DNA of 64,000 nt from the NCBI GenBank assembly GCA_025141835.1, contig CP081102.1:1736001-1800000 (forward strand), written 5' to 3'. The DNA comes from Rhodobacteraceae bacterium M385. Its GTDB lineage: Bacteria; Pseudomonadota; Alphaproteobacteria; Rhodobacterales; Rhodobacteraceae. Below the pieces are notes generated by a model, which did no database searches, had not been told where the DNA came from, and worked only from the letters and a program-made list of their open reading frames with translations. A program made the translations under genes and the position numbers. Of this stretch, positions 40,985-48,455 are shown in pieces (positions within the stretch are counted from its first letter, which is position 1; every line of letters begins with the position of its first letter).

Positions 40985-42066
40985 GAGGAGCCCTCATTCT
41001 GCGCTGCGAGCATATCGGCGAGGGTCGCCAGCGCGTGGTTAGACAGGGGCAATTCCACAGGGTCACCCGTCGCGGCCGAGATATCGGCGGCCAGATAGCT
41101 TTCCATCACCATCCGCGCGTGGGCGGGCGAGACCAAGGGGTCACGATCGAGCAGAACCGACTCCAGAAAATGCAGCGTTTCCGGGCCCATTTGCCCCGCA
41201 TACATGTGGTCTACGTGTTCGCCCGGCATTGTGGACAAGGGGAATTGCGTGTGGCCTTCCACGGTCGAATACCAGTTATCGCGCGACGTATCGTCGAGGA
41301 TTAGCGCGCCTTCGGTGCCCGTAATCTCGATCCATGTGCCGCAGTAATTGGGGTAGGCGGGGGGCAGATTCCAGCCGCCGCCGATCACCACCAGCGTGCC
41401 GTTATCCATGTTCACGGTGTTCCACATGCAATCAAAGGACCCGTTGAGCTTTTCCATATAGCCGTAGGCGCCTTGGCTGTAGACCTTGGTGGGTTTCGCA
41501 TCGAGCAGCCAGTAGACGAAGTCCAGATCGTGGGTGGATTCCATCGCCGCGGGTGACAGTTTCACCCGCCCCGCAATCCGAGAGCCCAAGCTGCGCGACA
41601 GATGTCGGCTGACCATGACGTTGACGATTTTGCCAAGCTTGCCTTCCGCGATATTCTTCTTGGCCCAAGCGATCTTGGGATTAAAGCGCTGCGAATAACC
41701 GATGGTGAACTTCACCCCTTGCTCGGCGGCGATGTTAATCAGGTCGTCCGCCTCGGCCAGCTCCATCGCGATGGGCTTTTCCAGCAGAACATGCTTGCCC
41801 GCCTTCAGGCAATCGCGGGCGATGGGGTAATGCGTGGGTTCGGGCGTGGTGGAGATATAGACCACCGCAATCGCGGGGTTGCGCACGATGTCTTGGTAGT
41901 CATCGGTGGCCGTCGCAGGGTTGGTTAACGCGCGTACTTCGGCCAAACGCTCGGGCTTGATCTCACAGATGTGCAGCTTGTCTACCAAAGCGGATTTCGC
42001 CAAGGATTCGGCGCGCATTCCGCCACACCAGCCCGTTCCGATTACCGCCACTTCTACCTGTCTCAT
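40981..42066 (-). CDS. Gfo/Idh/MocA-family oxidoreductase
   Basis: This 361-residue enzyme has a Rossmann N-terminus (EVAVIGTGWCGGMRAESL), the family motif EKPIAMELAEADDL near residue 95 and the beta-sheet substrate domain beyond residue 130. Members oxidise or epimerise sugars, inositols or sugar acids. The ATG start (MRQVEVAV) is chosen; a TTG two codons upstream is possible. It begins the three-gene oxidoreductase operon and is 105 bp from the convergently oriented end of gntR. Confidence 0.86.
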   Translation of the reverse strand: MRQVEVAVIGTGWCGGMRAESLAKSALVDKLHICEIKPERLAEVRALTNPATATDDYQDIVRNPAIAVVYISTTPEPTHYPIARDCLKAGKHVLLEKPIAMELAEADDLINIAAEQGVKFTIGYSQRFNPKIAWAKKNIAEGKLGKIVNVMVSRHLSRSLGSRIAGRVKLSPAAMESTHDLDFVYWLLDAKPTKVYSQGAYGYMEKLNGSFDCMWNTVNMDNGTLVVIGGGWNLPPAYPNYCGTWIEITGTEGALILDDTSRDNWYSTVEGHTQFPLSTMPGEHVDHMYAGQMGPETLHFLESVLLDRDPLVSPAHARMVMESYLAADISAATGDPVELPLSNHALATLADMLAAQNEGSS

Positions 42067-42171
42067 GCACAATCCACCCTGTCCAAGTTATTGAAAGATT
42101 TTACAGAACTGGAGTGCAATCAGCCAAACAACAACTCCTGATAGGGGGTATGTGAAGTTCTGATCCCGCAG

Positions 42172-42858
42172 CTAGTCATCGTAGCTTTGGGTCAGGGCCG
42201 CGCGTGTTGCATTCAGGTGGGCGGCCATGGCCTTCGCGGCGGCGGCCCCGTCGCGCGTGGTTAACGCGGCGACGATGGCATCGTGTTCGTCAAACGAATG
42301 GTAATCCCGCTCGGGCTGCTGGTCGGCAGGGGCGAGCCTGCGCCAAACCACCACTTGGCGCACCCCATTGAGGATATCGAACAGCGCCAGCAGCATCGTG
42401 TTGCCCGAGGCGGCGGCAATCAGGCTGTGAAAGTCGTGGTCAAGCGTTTCATAGGCGGCCCAAGTGGGGGCATTCCGCATGGCATCGGACATTTCCTGCA
42501 AGGAACGCAGTTGCTTAGGTGTCGCGTGAAGGGCGGCCAAGCGGGCGAGGGCGGGTTCTAGCACAAGGCGGGCGTCCATCGCATCTACGGGGCCCGTCGT
42601 TTCCGACAGTGCCCCGATGGTGGCGTCAATTCCCATGGCGCTGCGCGGCGGTGGCGGGGTTCTGGCAAGGAACGTGCCGCGCCCGACGTGGCGCTCCAGC
42701 ATCCCTTCGGATTCCAGAACCAGCAGGGCGTTGCGCAGTTCGGCCCGGCTTAGGCCCAAGGTTTCCGACAGGCTCCTTTCCGGCGGCAGGCGCGCGCCCC
42801 GCGCCATTTCCGTAGTTGCGATCCAGCGTCGCAAGCGTGTCAGGTTTCTGTCTTGCAT
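42172..42858 (-). CDS. GntR-family regulator, FCD (FadR) type
   Basis: This 228-residue repressor has a GntR winged helix (about residues 10-65; LPPERSLSETLGLSRAELRNALLVLESEGML) and an FCD effector domain with metal-ligand pattern DHDFHSLIAAASGN and the later HDAIVAAL and AAHLNAT histidines. An operator dyad overlaps its own start codon and another lies 110 bp upstream, so autoregulation is likely. Two identical dyads in front of the dehydrogenase-aldolase operon point to that as its main target. The ligand is unknown. Confidence 0.9.
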   Translation of the reverse strand: MQDRNLTRLRRWIATTEMARGARLPPERSLSETLGLSRAELRNALLVLESEGMLERHVGRGTFLARTPPPPRSAMGIDATIGALSETTGPVDAMDARLVLEPALARLAALHATPKQLRSLQEMSDAMRNAPTWAAYETLDHDFHSLIAAASGNTMLLALFDILNGVRQVVVWRRLAPADQQPERDYHSFDEHDAIVAALTTRDGAAAAKAMAAHLNATRAALTQSYDD

Positions 42859-42870
42859 TGGTTGTCCAAT
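42857..42870. promoter_or_regulatory. GntR-type operator overlapping the gntR start codon
   Basis: ATTGG-TTGT-CCAAT overlaps the ATG of the GntR-type gene. Its arms match those of the operators at 36.6 kb although the centre is different. This fits negative autoregulation. Confidence 0.6.
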
Positions 42871-42967
42871 TTAGTTTCCCGGACTCATTGCCATCATCAG
42901 GCTTCCGGTCGCAACATTAATGTTTATAGTCATTACCTATCGGGGAGGGTGTCACAAATGACGTTAA

Positions 42968-42979
42968 TTGGTCAACCAA
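42968..42979. promoter_or_regulatory. GntR-type operator upstream of gntR
   Basis: TTGGT-CA-ACCAA is a perfect dyad of the same family as the two sites at 36.6 kb, 110 bp upstream of the gntR start and 24 bp after the stop of a cupin gene. Confidence 0.75.
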
Positions 42980-43002
42980 ATCTACCGAAGCCCCGCGCTT
43001 CT

Positions 43003-43419
43003 CTAGACCTGATCGCGGGGCGACATGTGGGCGACGGTTTCCCCGGTCTCAACGAAGGTCCGGGTGACGTCGCGGGCGGCATAGATCCACAGGATTGTCA
43101 GGGGGCCGTCGCCGATGTTGCGAAAGTAATGGGGCACGTCTGCGGGCACAAAGCTGGTGTCCATCGGCCCCAGTTCGGTTACGGCGCCGCCGACCATCGC
43201 CTCGGCTTGGCCCGCCAAGATTGTTACCTGCTCGGCACAGTTGTGCGTATGCAGCGGCGCGGCGGCGCCCGCCGGAAACACGGTCGTGCCGGTGGTGAAA
43301 GGGGCGGCGTCGGCCACGGATTTACCCACCATCAAGCGCGTTTGTACCCCGTCACCTCGGGCGAACGGCGTGATGTCCGCGTAGCTGATGATCGTGCCGG
43401 TTTCCTGAGAATGTCCCAT
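43003..43419 (-). CDS. Cupin-domain protein
   Basis: This 138-residue single-domain cupin has the metal motif LHTHNCAEQVTILAGQAEAMVG (about residues 55-76) and the second motif VPADVPHYFRNIG. A GGAACGGG ribosome site precedes MGHSQETG. It is divergent from an Ldh-type dehydrogenase (31 bp apart) and lies upstream of gntR. Members of this type often act as small isomerases or sensors in carbohydrate or hydroxy-acid catabolism; no specific reaction is supported. Confidence 0.85.
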   Translation of the reverse strand: MGHSQETGTIISYADITPFARGDGVQTRLMVGKSVADAAPFTTGTTVFPAGAAAPLHTHNCAEQVTILAGQAEAMVGGAVTELGPMDTSFVPADVPHYFRNIGDGPLTILWIYAARDVTRTFVETGETVAHMSPRDQV

Positions 43420-43450
43420 ATCCCGTTCCTTTCCTTTAAAGAGGTTTTCA

Positions 43451-44497
43451 ATGTCTGATCTTGTTTCCCAAAGCGATCTTGTGGCCTTCATCGCCCGGTG
43501 TCTGGTGTCTTGCGGGATGCCTGCCGCCGATGCCGACAAGGTGGGCGCGCTGATGGCGCAGGCCGATGTGAATGGCCAGGAAGGTCACGGCGTGTTCCGT
43601 CTGCCGATGTATATCAAGCGCATTCGGGCGGGGGGGATGAACATGACGCCCGCGTTTAAGCGCCTGTCGGATCGGCCCGCCACAGCGTTGATTGATGGTG
43701 ATAACGCCATGGGGCATCTGGTGATGCACCACGCTACTGAATTGGCGATGGAGAAAGCGCGCACTACCGGCGTGGCCTGGGTAGGCGCGCGGATGTCCAA
43801 CCACGCGGGTCCGGCCTCGCTCTATGCGATGATGCCCGCGAAAGAGAACATGATCGGCCTCTATCTGGCGGTGGGTTCGGCCAATCATATGCCGCCTTGG
43901 GGTGGGACGGATATGTTGCTGTCCACCAATCCGATTGCCGTGGCGCTGCCCTCCAAGGATCACCCGCCGATCGTGCTGGATATGGCCACGACGGTTGCAG
44001 CATACGGCAAGGTCAAGACCGCCGCGCAACGGGGCGAGCAGATGCCCGAAGGCTGGATGGTGGATCGCAACGGCGATCCGCTGACCGACCCCACCCGCGC
44101 GAGCGAAGGGTTCTTGTTGCCCATCGGCGGGCCCAAGGGCTACGGGCTGTCGCTGGTGTTCGGCATCCTTGCGGGCGTTTTGAACGGGGCCGCTTTTGGC
44201 CGTGATGTGGTGGATTTCAACGCTGACGCCACTAGCGTCACGAACACCGGGCAAATGATCCTTGCCCTTGATATCGCGGCCTTTGCCGACCCCGATGCCT
44301 TCCGAGCCGAAATAGATGACGTGTGGCGGCAGATGAAATCCTCGGCCAAGATGCCCGGCGTCGATGAGATCCGCCTGCCCGGGGAGCGGATGGACCGGGT
44401 GCGGTTGGAACGATCCACCAAGGGCATTCCGCTCTCTGACGCCTTGCGCGCGCAGCTGGCGGCGCTGGCCGGGGAATTGGGGGTGGCGGCGCTTTGA
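43451..44497 (+). CDS. Ldh-family NAD(P)-dependent malate/L-lactate-type dehydrogenase
   Basis: This 348-residue enzyme is of the L-lactate/malate dehydrogenase type 2 (YlbC/MdH) family, unrelated to classical LDH. The active-site histidine motif is NGQEGHGVFRLPMY with H46, and other landmarks are SNHAGPASLYAMMP, STNPIAVALP and GGPKGYGLSLVFGIL. AGAGG precedes the ATG. It converges with the minus-strand racemase-like gene. Its substrate is probably a 2-hydroxy acid. Confidence 0.88.
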   Translation: MSDLVSQSDLVAFIARCLVSCGMPAADADKVGALMAQADVNGQEGHGVFRLPMYIKRIRAGGMNMTPAFKRLSDRPATALIDGDNAMGHLVMHHATELAMEKARTTGVAWVGARMSNHAGPASLYAMMPAKENMIGLYLAVGSANHMPPWGGTDMLLSTNPIAVALPSKDHPPIVLDMATTVAAYGKVKTAAQRGEQMPEGWMVDRNGDPLTDPTRASEGFLLPIGGPKGYGLSLVFGILAGVLNGAAFGRDVVDFNADATSVTNTGQMILALDIAAFADPDAFRAEIDDVWRQMKSSAKMPGVDEIRLPGERMDRVRLERSTKGIPLSDALRAQLAALAGELGVAAL

Positions 44498-44513
44498 TGC
44501 GCAGCGCCCGCAC

Positions 44514-45263
44514 CTAAGAGACAAGGCGCGTCGGGTCACGGAATTGGGCGGGCAGGGGCTGCCGCGTGATCTGCCCGCCAAAGTTCAACGGCATATCGAG
44601 GCCCATCATTCGCAAAGCGTACCAATAGCCGACCGAGGTGGACGAGATCACAGGTTTGCCCAAGCGGTCCTCTAGATCATCGACGATGTCGGCGATCCCA
44701 AGGGCACCGCCCACATGAAGGATGGTATCAACCTGGTCCGTGTTCACCTTGTCAAAGGCGGCATGGATTGCGTCCATCGGCACGTCGATGATCCGGTCCG
44801 AGGTTTTGACGTGGAGCCAAGCGGTCTCGGGCACTGCGAACCCATGGGCGCGGTAAAAGCCGCGCGCGCTTTCAGAATATTCCTCCGACATGGGGGAAAT
44901 CAGGCCAATCCGCTTGGCCCCCACGGTGTTCAGCGCGGCGACACAGGCATCGCCAGCGGTCACGATGGGGGTGTCGGGCAGGGCGGCTGCAAGGTCGGCG
45001 CGGTAGGCGATTTGGCGATCAAGGGACCAGTTGCGCATTTCAACGGAGTTGGCGCAAAGAACCATGTCGGGCCAGCTACCCCGCGCTTGTCCCATGATCG
45101 AGACCATCGCCTCGGGCACCTTATCCTGGACCGAGATATCAAACCGATAGGTCTGATTGCTGACCCCGTCGGGGCGGAGCATTTCATGCTCGGGCTGCAT
45201 GTTTGAATTCTGCTGCGGGATCATCAGTGCCAGAACGCCAAGGGGTCCATATCTATCGGGCAT
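44514..45263 (-). CDS. Asp/Glu racemase-superfamily protein, maleate-isomerase-like
   Basis: This 249-residue protein has the beta-alpha fold of the Asp/Glu/hydantoin racemase superfamily. C70 in VLCANSVEMRNWS matches the first catalytic cysteine of maleate cis-trans isomerase, but the position of the second one reads SSTSVGYWYAL with serine, so only one of the pair is retained. Arylmalonate decarboxylase also has one cysteine but at the other position. The start MPDRYGPLG is preceded by GGAGATC. It is the last gene of the TTT transport operon and may act on the imported dicarboxylate. Confidence 0.78.
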   Translation of the reverse strand: MPDRYGPLGVLALMIPQQNSNMQPEHEMLRPDGVSNQTYRFDISVQDKVPEAMVSIMGQARGSWPDMVLCANSVEMRNWSLDRQIAYRADLAAALPDTPIVTAGDACVAALNTVGAKRIGLISPMSEEYSESARGFYRAHGFAVPETAWLHVKTSDRIIDVPMDAIHAAFDKVNTDQVDTILHVGGALGIADIVDDLEDRLGKPVISSTSVGYWYALRMMGLDMPLNFGGQITRQPLPAQFRDPTRLVS

Positions 45264-45349
45264 GGGTGTGATCTCCGGTCTGCTTTTTGGGGGGGAGGGT
45301 AGAAAGGGCGAGGGCAACCAGATGGCTGCCCCCGCCCGATGTCACCGCA

Positions 45350-46309
45350 TTATTGCGATGTCAGTTGGTTCACCAGCGCCTCGTACGCGACGCTTTGATC
45401 AGCACGCATGGCCTCGTATTCATCACCGGTGATGATGTCGATGTTCTCACCCAGACGGCCCATCATGCGGGTGAAGGTGGTGTCTTCGCCGAGAGCCTCG
45501 AACGCCTCGCGCAAGGTTGCCAAGGCATCTTCTGGCGTGCCGGCTGGGGCCAGAACGACGCGGTGCATGAAGCCCACGTCGCCCTCGACACCGACTTCCT
45601 CGAAGGTCGGCACGTCGTCATAGATACGCTCCGGCCCGGCGGTGGCCAGAATGCGGATCGTGCCAGCCTCTAGGTGGCTGCCGAGGGACGAGGGGAAGCC
45701 CATGGTCACGTCGGCGTCACCTGCCAGAAGCGCCTGCAAAGCGGGCCCGCCACCTTGGTAGGGAACAAGGTTCCACTGCATATCGAGCGACTGCATGAAC
45801 TGTGCGGCAGGCACGAACAGCGCCCCCCAGTTGCCCGAATGGGCCATCTGGATGCCGCCGGGATTTTCGCGGGAAGCGGCGATCAGGTCGTCCATCGTCT
45901 CATAAGGGCTGTCGGCGTTCACGGCCACGGCGATGGGGGCGTAGTTGACACGCGCCACGGTCACGAAATCCTCGGCCGGGTTGTAGGGCAGGTTCTCGAC
46001 GTGCTGTTGCAGCATGTCGATATAATTGTGCGTGAACAAAAGCGTGTAGCCATCGGCGGGGGCGTTGGCGACCTCTTGGGTGCCAAGCTGACCGCCCGCG
46101 CCGGGTGTCAGGCGCACGATCACGGCCTGTTCCAGATAGGTCGGAATGATCGAAGTGATGACCCGCGCGTTCAAGTCATGGGATCCGCCAGCACCCAATG
46201 GGATGACCATCGTGATGGGGCGTTCTGGGTATTCGGATTGGGCCATCGCGCCAGTGGCGGCAACGGCGGCCCCGGTCACGGCCAAGGCGGCTGCAAAGTT
46301 CTTCATCAT
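45350..46309 (-). CDS. tctC: TTT transporter periplasmic binding protein, TctC/Bug family
   Basis: This 319-residue periplasmic receptor has a signal peptide (about residues 1-24, ending GAMAQ) and the Bug-type start YPERPITMVIPLGAGGSHDLNAR. Further motifs are TPGAGGQLGTQEVANAPADGYTLL and LVPYQGGGPALQALLAGDADV. The ligand is probably a di- or tricarboxylate. GGAGAAAAGAC precedes two tandem ATG codons. It is encoded downstream of tctA, with a hairpin in between. Confidence 0.9.
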   Translation of the reverse strand: MMKNFAAALAVTGAAVAATGAMAQSEYPERPITMVIPLGAGGSHDLNARVITSIIPTYLEQAVIVRLTPGAGGQLGTQEVANAPADGYTLLFTHNYIDMLQQHVENLPYNPAEDFVTVARVNYAPIAVAVNADSPYETMDDLIAASRENPGGIQMAHSGNWGALFVPAAQFMQSLDMQWNLVPYQGGGPALQALLAGDADVTMGFPSSLGSHLEAGTIRILATAGPERIYDDVPTFEEVGVEGDVGFMHRVVLAPAGTPEDALATLREAFEALGEDTTFTRMMGRLGENIDIITGDEYEAMRADQSVAYEALVNQLTSQ

Positions 46310-46339
46310 GTCTTTTCTCCCTAGATTGAATGGTGGAAA

Positions 46340-46359
46340 GCGGCGCCCTCCTGCGCCGC
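46340..46359 (-). other. Hairpin between tctA and tctC
   Basis: GCGGCGC and GCGCCGC form a 7-bp stem with a 6-nt loop between the tctA stop and the tctC ribosome site. Its position matches the other permease/binding-protein hairpins in the window. Confidence 0.5.
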
Positions 46360-46367
46360 CTTCCGTC

Positions 46368-47873
46368 TTATGTTGTTGGTGTCGTTGTGGTTTTTGTTTT
46401 GGGTTTGCCGTAGAGGCGCTTCCACAAAAGATATCCGGCAAAGGGCGTGGCCAGCAGGATCAACATCGCCCCGATGCGTTCGGTCACGAAGAAGCCAAGC
46501 GCATCCCCGTTGGACATAGCGACGGTCTGGCCAAAGGCGTATTCCATCGAGGGTCCAAGGATGAAGCCCATCACCATCGGCATCACGTCGAACTTCGCGG
46601 CCTTGGCGATGATCCCGAAGGCGCCAAAGGCCACGAGGATCAACAGGTCGGTGGAGTCGGAGCGGAACACATAGGTGCCCGCGAAAGCGAACATGATAAC
46701 GACCGGGATCAGGATCGAGGTCTTGATCGTCACCAGCCGCGAGAAAAACGGAATGGCGAGGTAGCCAATCACCACGAACAAGATGTTCGCCATCACCATT
46801 GCGACAAGGATCGCGAAAACCGTGGCACCTTGTTGTTCAAACAACTCTGGTCCCGGGCGCAGGCCCTGAGCCACGAAGGCACCCAGCAGAATGGCCGTGA
46901 CGTTGTCGCCGGGGATGCCGAGGGTCAGCAAAGGCACCAGCGTCGGGCCGTTCACGGCGTTGTTGGCGGCCTCTGCGGCGGCGACGCCTTCAAGCTCGCC
47001 CTCGCCAAAGGTCTCTGGGTGGTCGGAAGCATTCTTGGCCGCCGAATAACCCATCATCGCGGCCACGATTTGGCCCAGACCGGGGATGATCCCGATGCCC
47101 GTCCCGATCAGGGTAGAGCGGCCAATGGTACGGGCACAACGGCGGAACTCGTGCAGTTTCAGGCGCTCTCCCATCAGGGCGGCAAGTTTGCGGCCCTTCT
47201 CGTTGCGGATCACAATGGAGGCGACCTCAGGAATTGCGAAGACGCCGATCAGCATGGGCAGAAGCGGAATGCCCGAACGCAGGTCAAACAGCCCGAAGGT
47301 AAAGCGCTCCACGCCGCCCAAAGGGTCCGTGCCGATGAACGACAGCCAAAGACCAAGCATCATCATCACCAAGCCCTTGACCGGGTTCGCAGCAGAGGTG
47401 GCGGCGATAATCACAAGGCTCATCAGCAGCACGGCAAACAGCTCGGGCGGGCCAAATTGCATGACCAAAAAGGCGATGGGGAAGATCATCATGATGGTGA
47501 AGATGTCGGAGAACGTATCGCCCGAGGCCGAGGCAAACAGCGCCATATCAAGGGCTTTGCGCGATTTGCCCTGTTGGGTCAGCTTGTAGCCATCCCTCGA
47601 CGTTGCCACCGCCGCGCCTGTACCGGGCATCGACAGCAAGATCGCCGGAACGCTGCCGCCGAAGATGCCTCCCTTATAGATGCCAAGCAGGAAGGGGATG
47701 CCCACGAGAGGGTCCATGAAGAAAGAAATCGGCAACAGGATCGCCATTGCCATCAGGGTAGTGAATCCGGGCAAAGAGCCGACAAGCATCCCGGCAAACA
47801 GGCCAATGGCAACCATGGTGACTGTGTCCAGTCGCATGGCCATGCCAAACCCTTCGATAAATTGGTCTATCAT
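46368..47873 (-). CDS. tctA: TTT transporter large membrane subunit TctA
   Basis: This 501-residue protein has about eleven or twelve helices and is the translocating subunit of the tripartite tricarboxylate transporter. Conserved segments are GTLVGSLPG-like LVGSLPGFTTLMAMAILLP, GIYKGGIFGGSVPAILLSMPGTGAAVATS and NNAVNGPTLVPLLTLGIPGDNVTAILLGA. The length is normal. It starts 32 bp after tctB. Confidence 0.92.
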   Translation of the reverse strand: MIDQFIEGFGMAMRLDTVTMVAIGLFAGMLVGSLPGFTTLMAMAILLPISFFMDPLVGIPFLLGIYKGGIFGGSVPAILLSMPGTGAAVATSRDGYKLTQQGKSRKALDMALFASASGDTFSDIFTIMMIFPIAFLVMQFGPPELFAVLLMSLVIIAATSAANPVKGLVMMMLGLWLSFIGTDPLGGVERFTFGLFDLRSGIPLLPMLIGVFAIPEVASIVIRNEKGRKLAALMGERLKLHEFRRCARTIGRSTLIGTGIGIIPGLGQIVAAMMGYSAAKNASDHPETFGEGELEGVAAAEAANNAVNGPTLVPLLTLGIPGDNVTAILLGAFVAQGLRPGPELFEQQGATVFAILVAMVMANILFVVIGYLAIPFFSRLVTIKTSILIPVVIMFAFAGTYVFRSDSTDLLILVAFGAFGIIAKAAKFDVMPMVMGFILGPSMEYAFGQTVAMSNGDALGFFVTERIGAMLILLATPFAGYLLWKRLYGKPKTKTTTTPTT

Positions 47874-47905
47874 TTAAGCCTCTACAGTCAGGGTCACGGG
47901 ATGGG

Positions 47906-48424
47906 TCAAAACGGCAGAACGCGGGCGTAAAAGAGCTCGATCGCGATCAGTTCGGGAAGCGACACGGCCAGAAGGCGCGTGGCGGCAAGGTATAGGGCGA
48001 TGGGGCCGATCAGGCTGACCAGCACGATCTGGATCGGGTTGCGCGCCTCCATCACCAGCGACAGCAATGCGATGGTCACGGCGGAAGAGATTAGGAAGCC
48101 AAAGGGGGCCATGGTCAGCGCGTATAGGGTAAGGATGCCGAACAGGATGAAGGATCGGACCCATTCGGCGCGTTTCATCGGCGTGTCCTGCATTGCCCCT
48201 TGGCCGCGTGCGATCAGCACCAGGGCGATCACGCAAAGCACCGCCAGAAGGGTGATCGTGATGGCGGGGAACATGCTTGGCGGGATCGCGGAAAGCGACC
48301 GTCCAAAAAGCGCCCGAGGTGCCGCGATGAGGGAACCCATGAACACAAGCGACAGGACAGAGGCCACCAGTAGGGCGAGCGTCACTTGCGTCTCGGGTGT
48401 TCGGAGGAGGGATTTGAAGGTCAC
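47906..48424 (-). CDS. tctB: TTT transporter small membrane subunit TctB
   Basis: This 172-residue protein has four hydrophobic helices, as expected for TctB, and a short basic N-terminus. The GTG start (VTFKSLLRTPETQ) has AAGAGGTG just upstream; a longer frame would run through the repeat at the end of the preceding gene. Conservation of TctB is weak in general, so the call rests on its topology and position before tctA. Confidence 0.82.
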   Translation of the reverse strand: MTFKSLLRTPETQVTLALLVASVLSLVFMGSLIAAPRALFGRSLSAIPPSMFPAITITLLAVLCVIALVLIARGQGAMQDTPMKRAEWVRSFILFGILTLYALTMAPFGFLISSAVTIALLSLVMEARNPIQIVLVSLIGPIALYLAATRLLAVSLPELIAIELFYARVLPF

Positions 48425-48455
48425 GTCGCACCTCTTGTTGTGGGGATTGGATGGG

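Noticed and set aside
46146..47930. 594-codon open frame antisense to tctA and tctC
   Set aside because: The translation is a His/Arg/Gln-rich low-complexity string without any domain, as expected for the reverse strand of membrane-protein genes.
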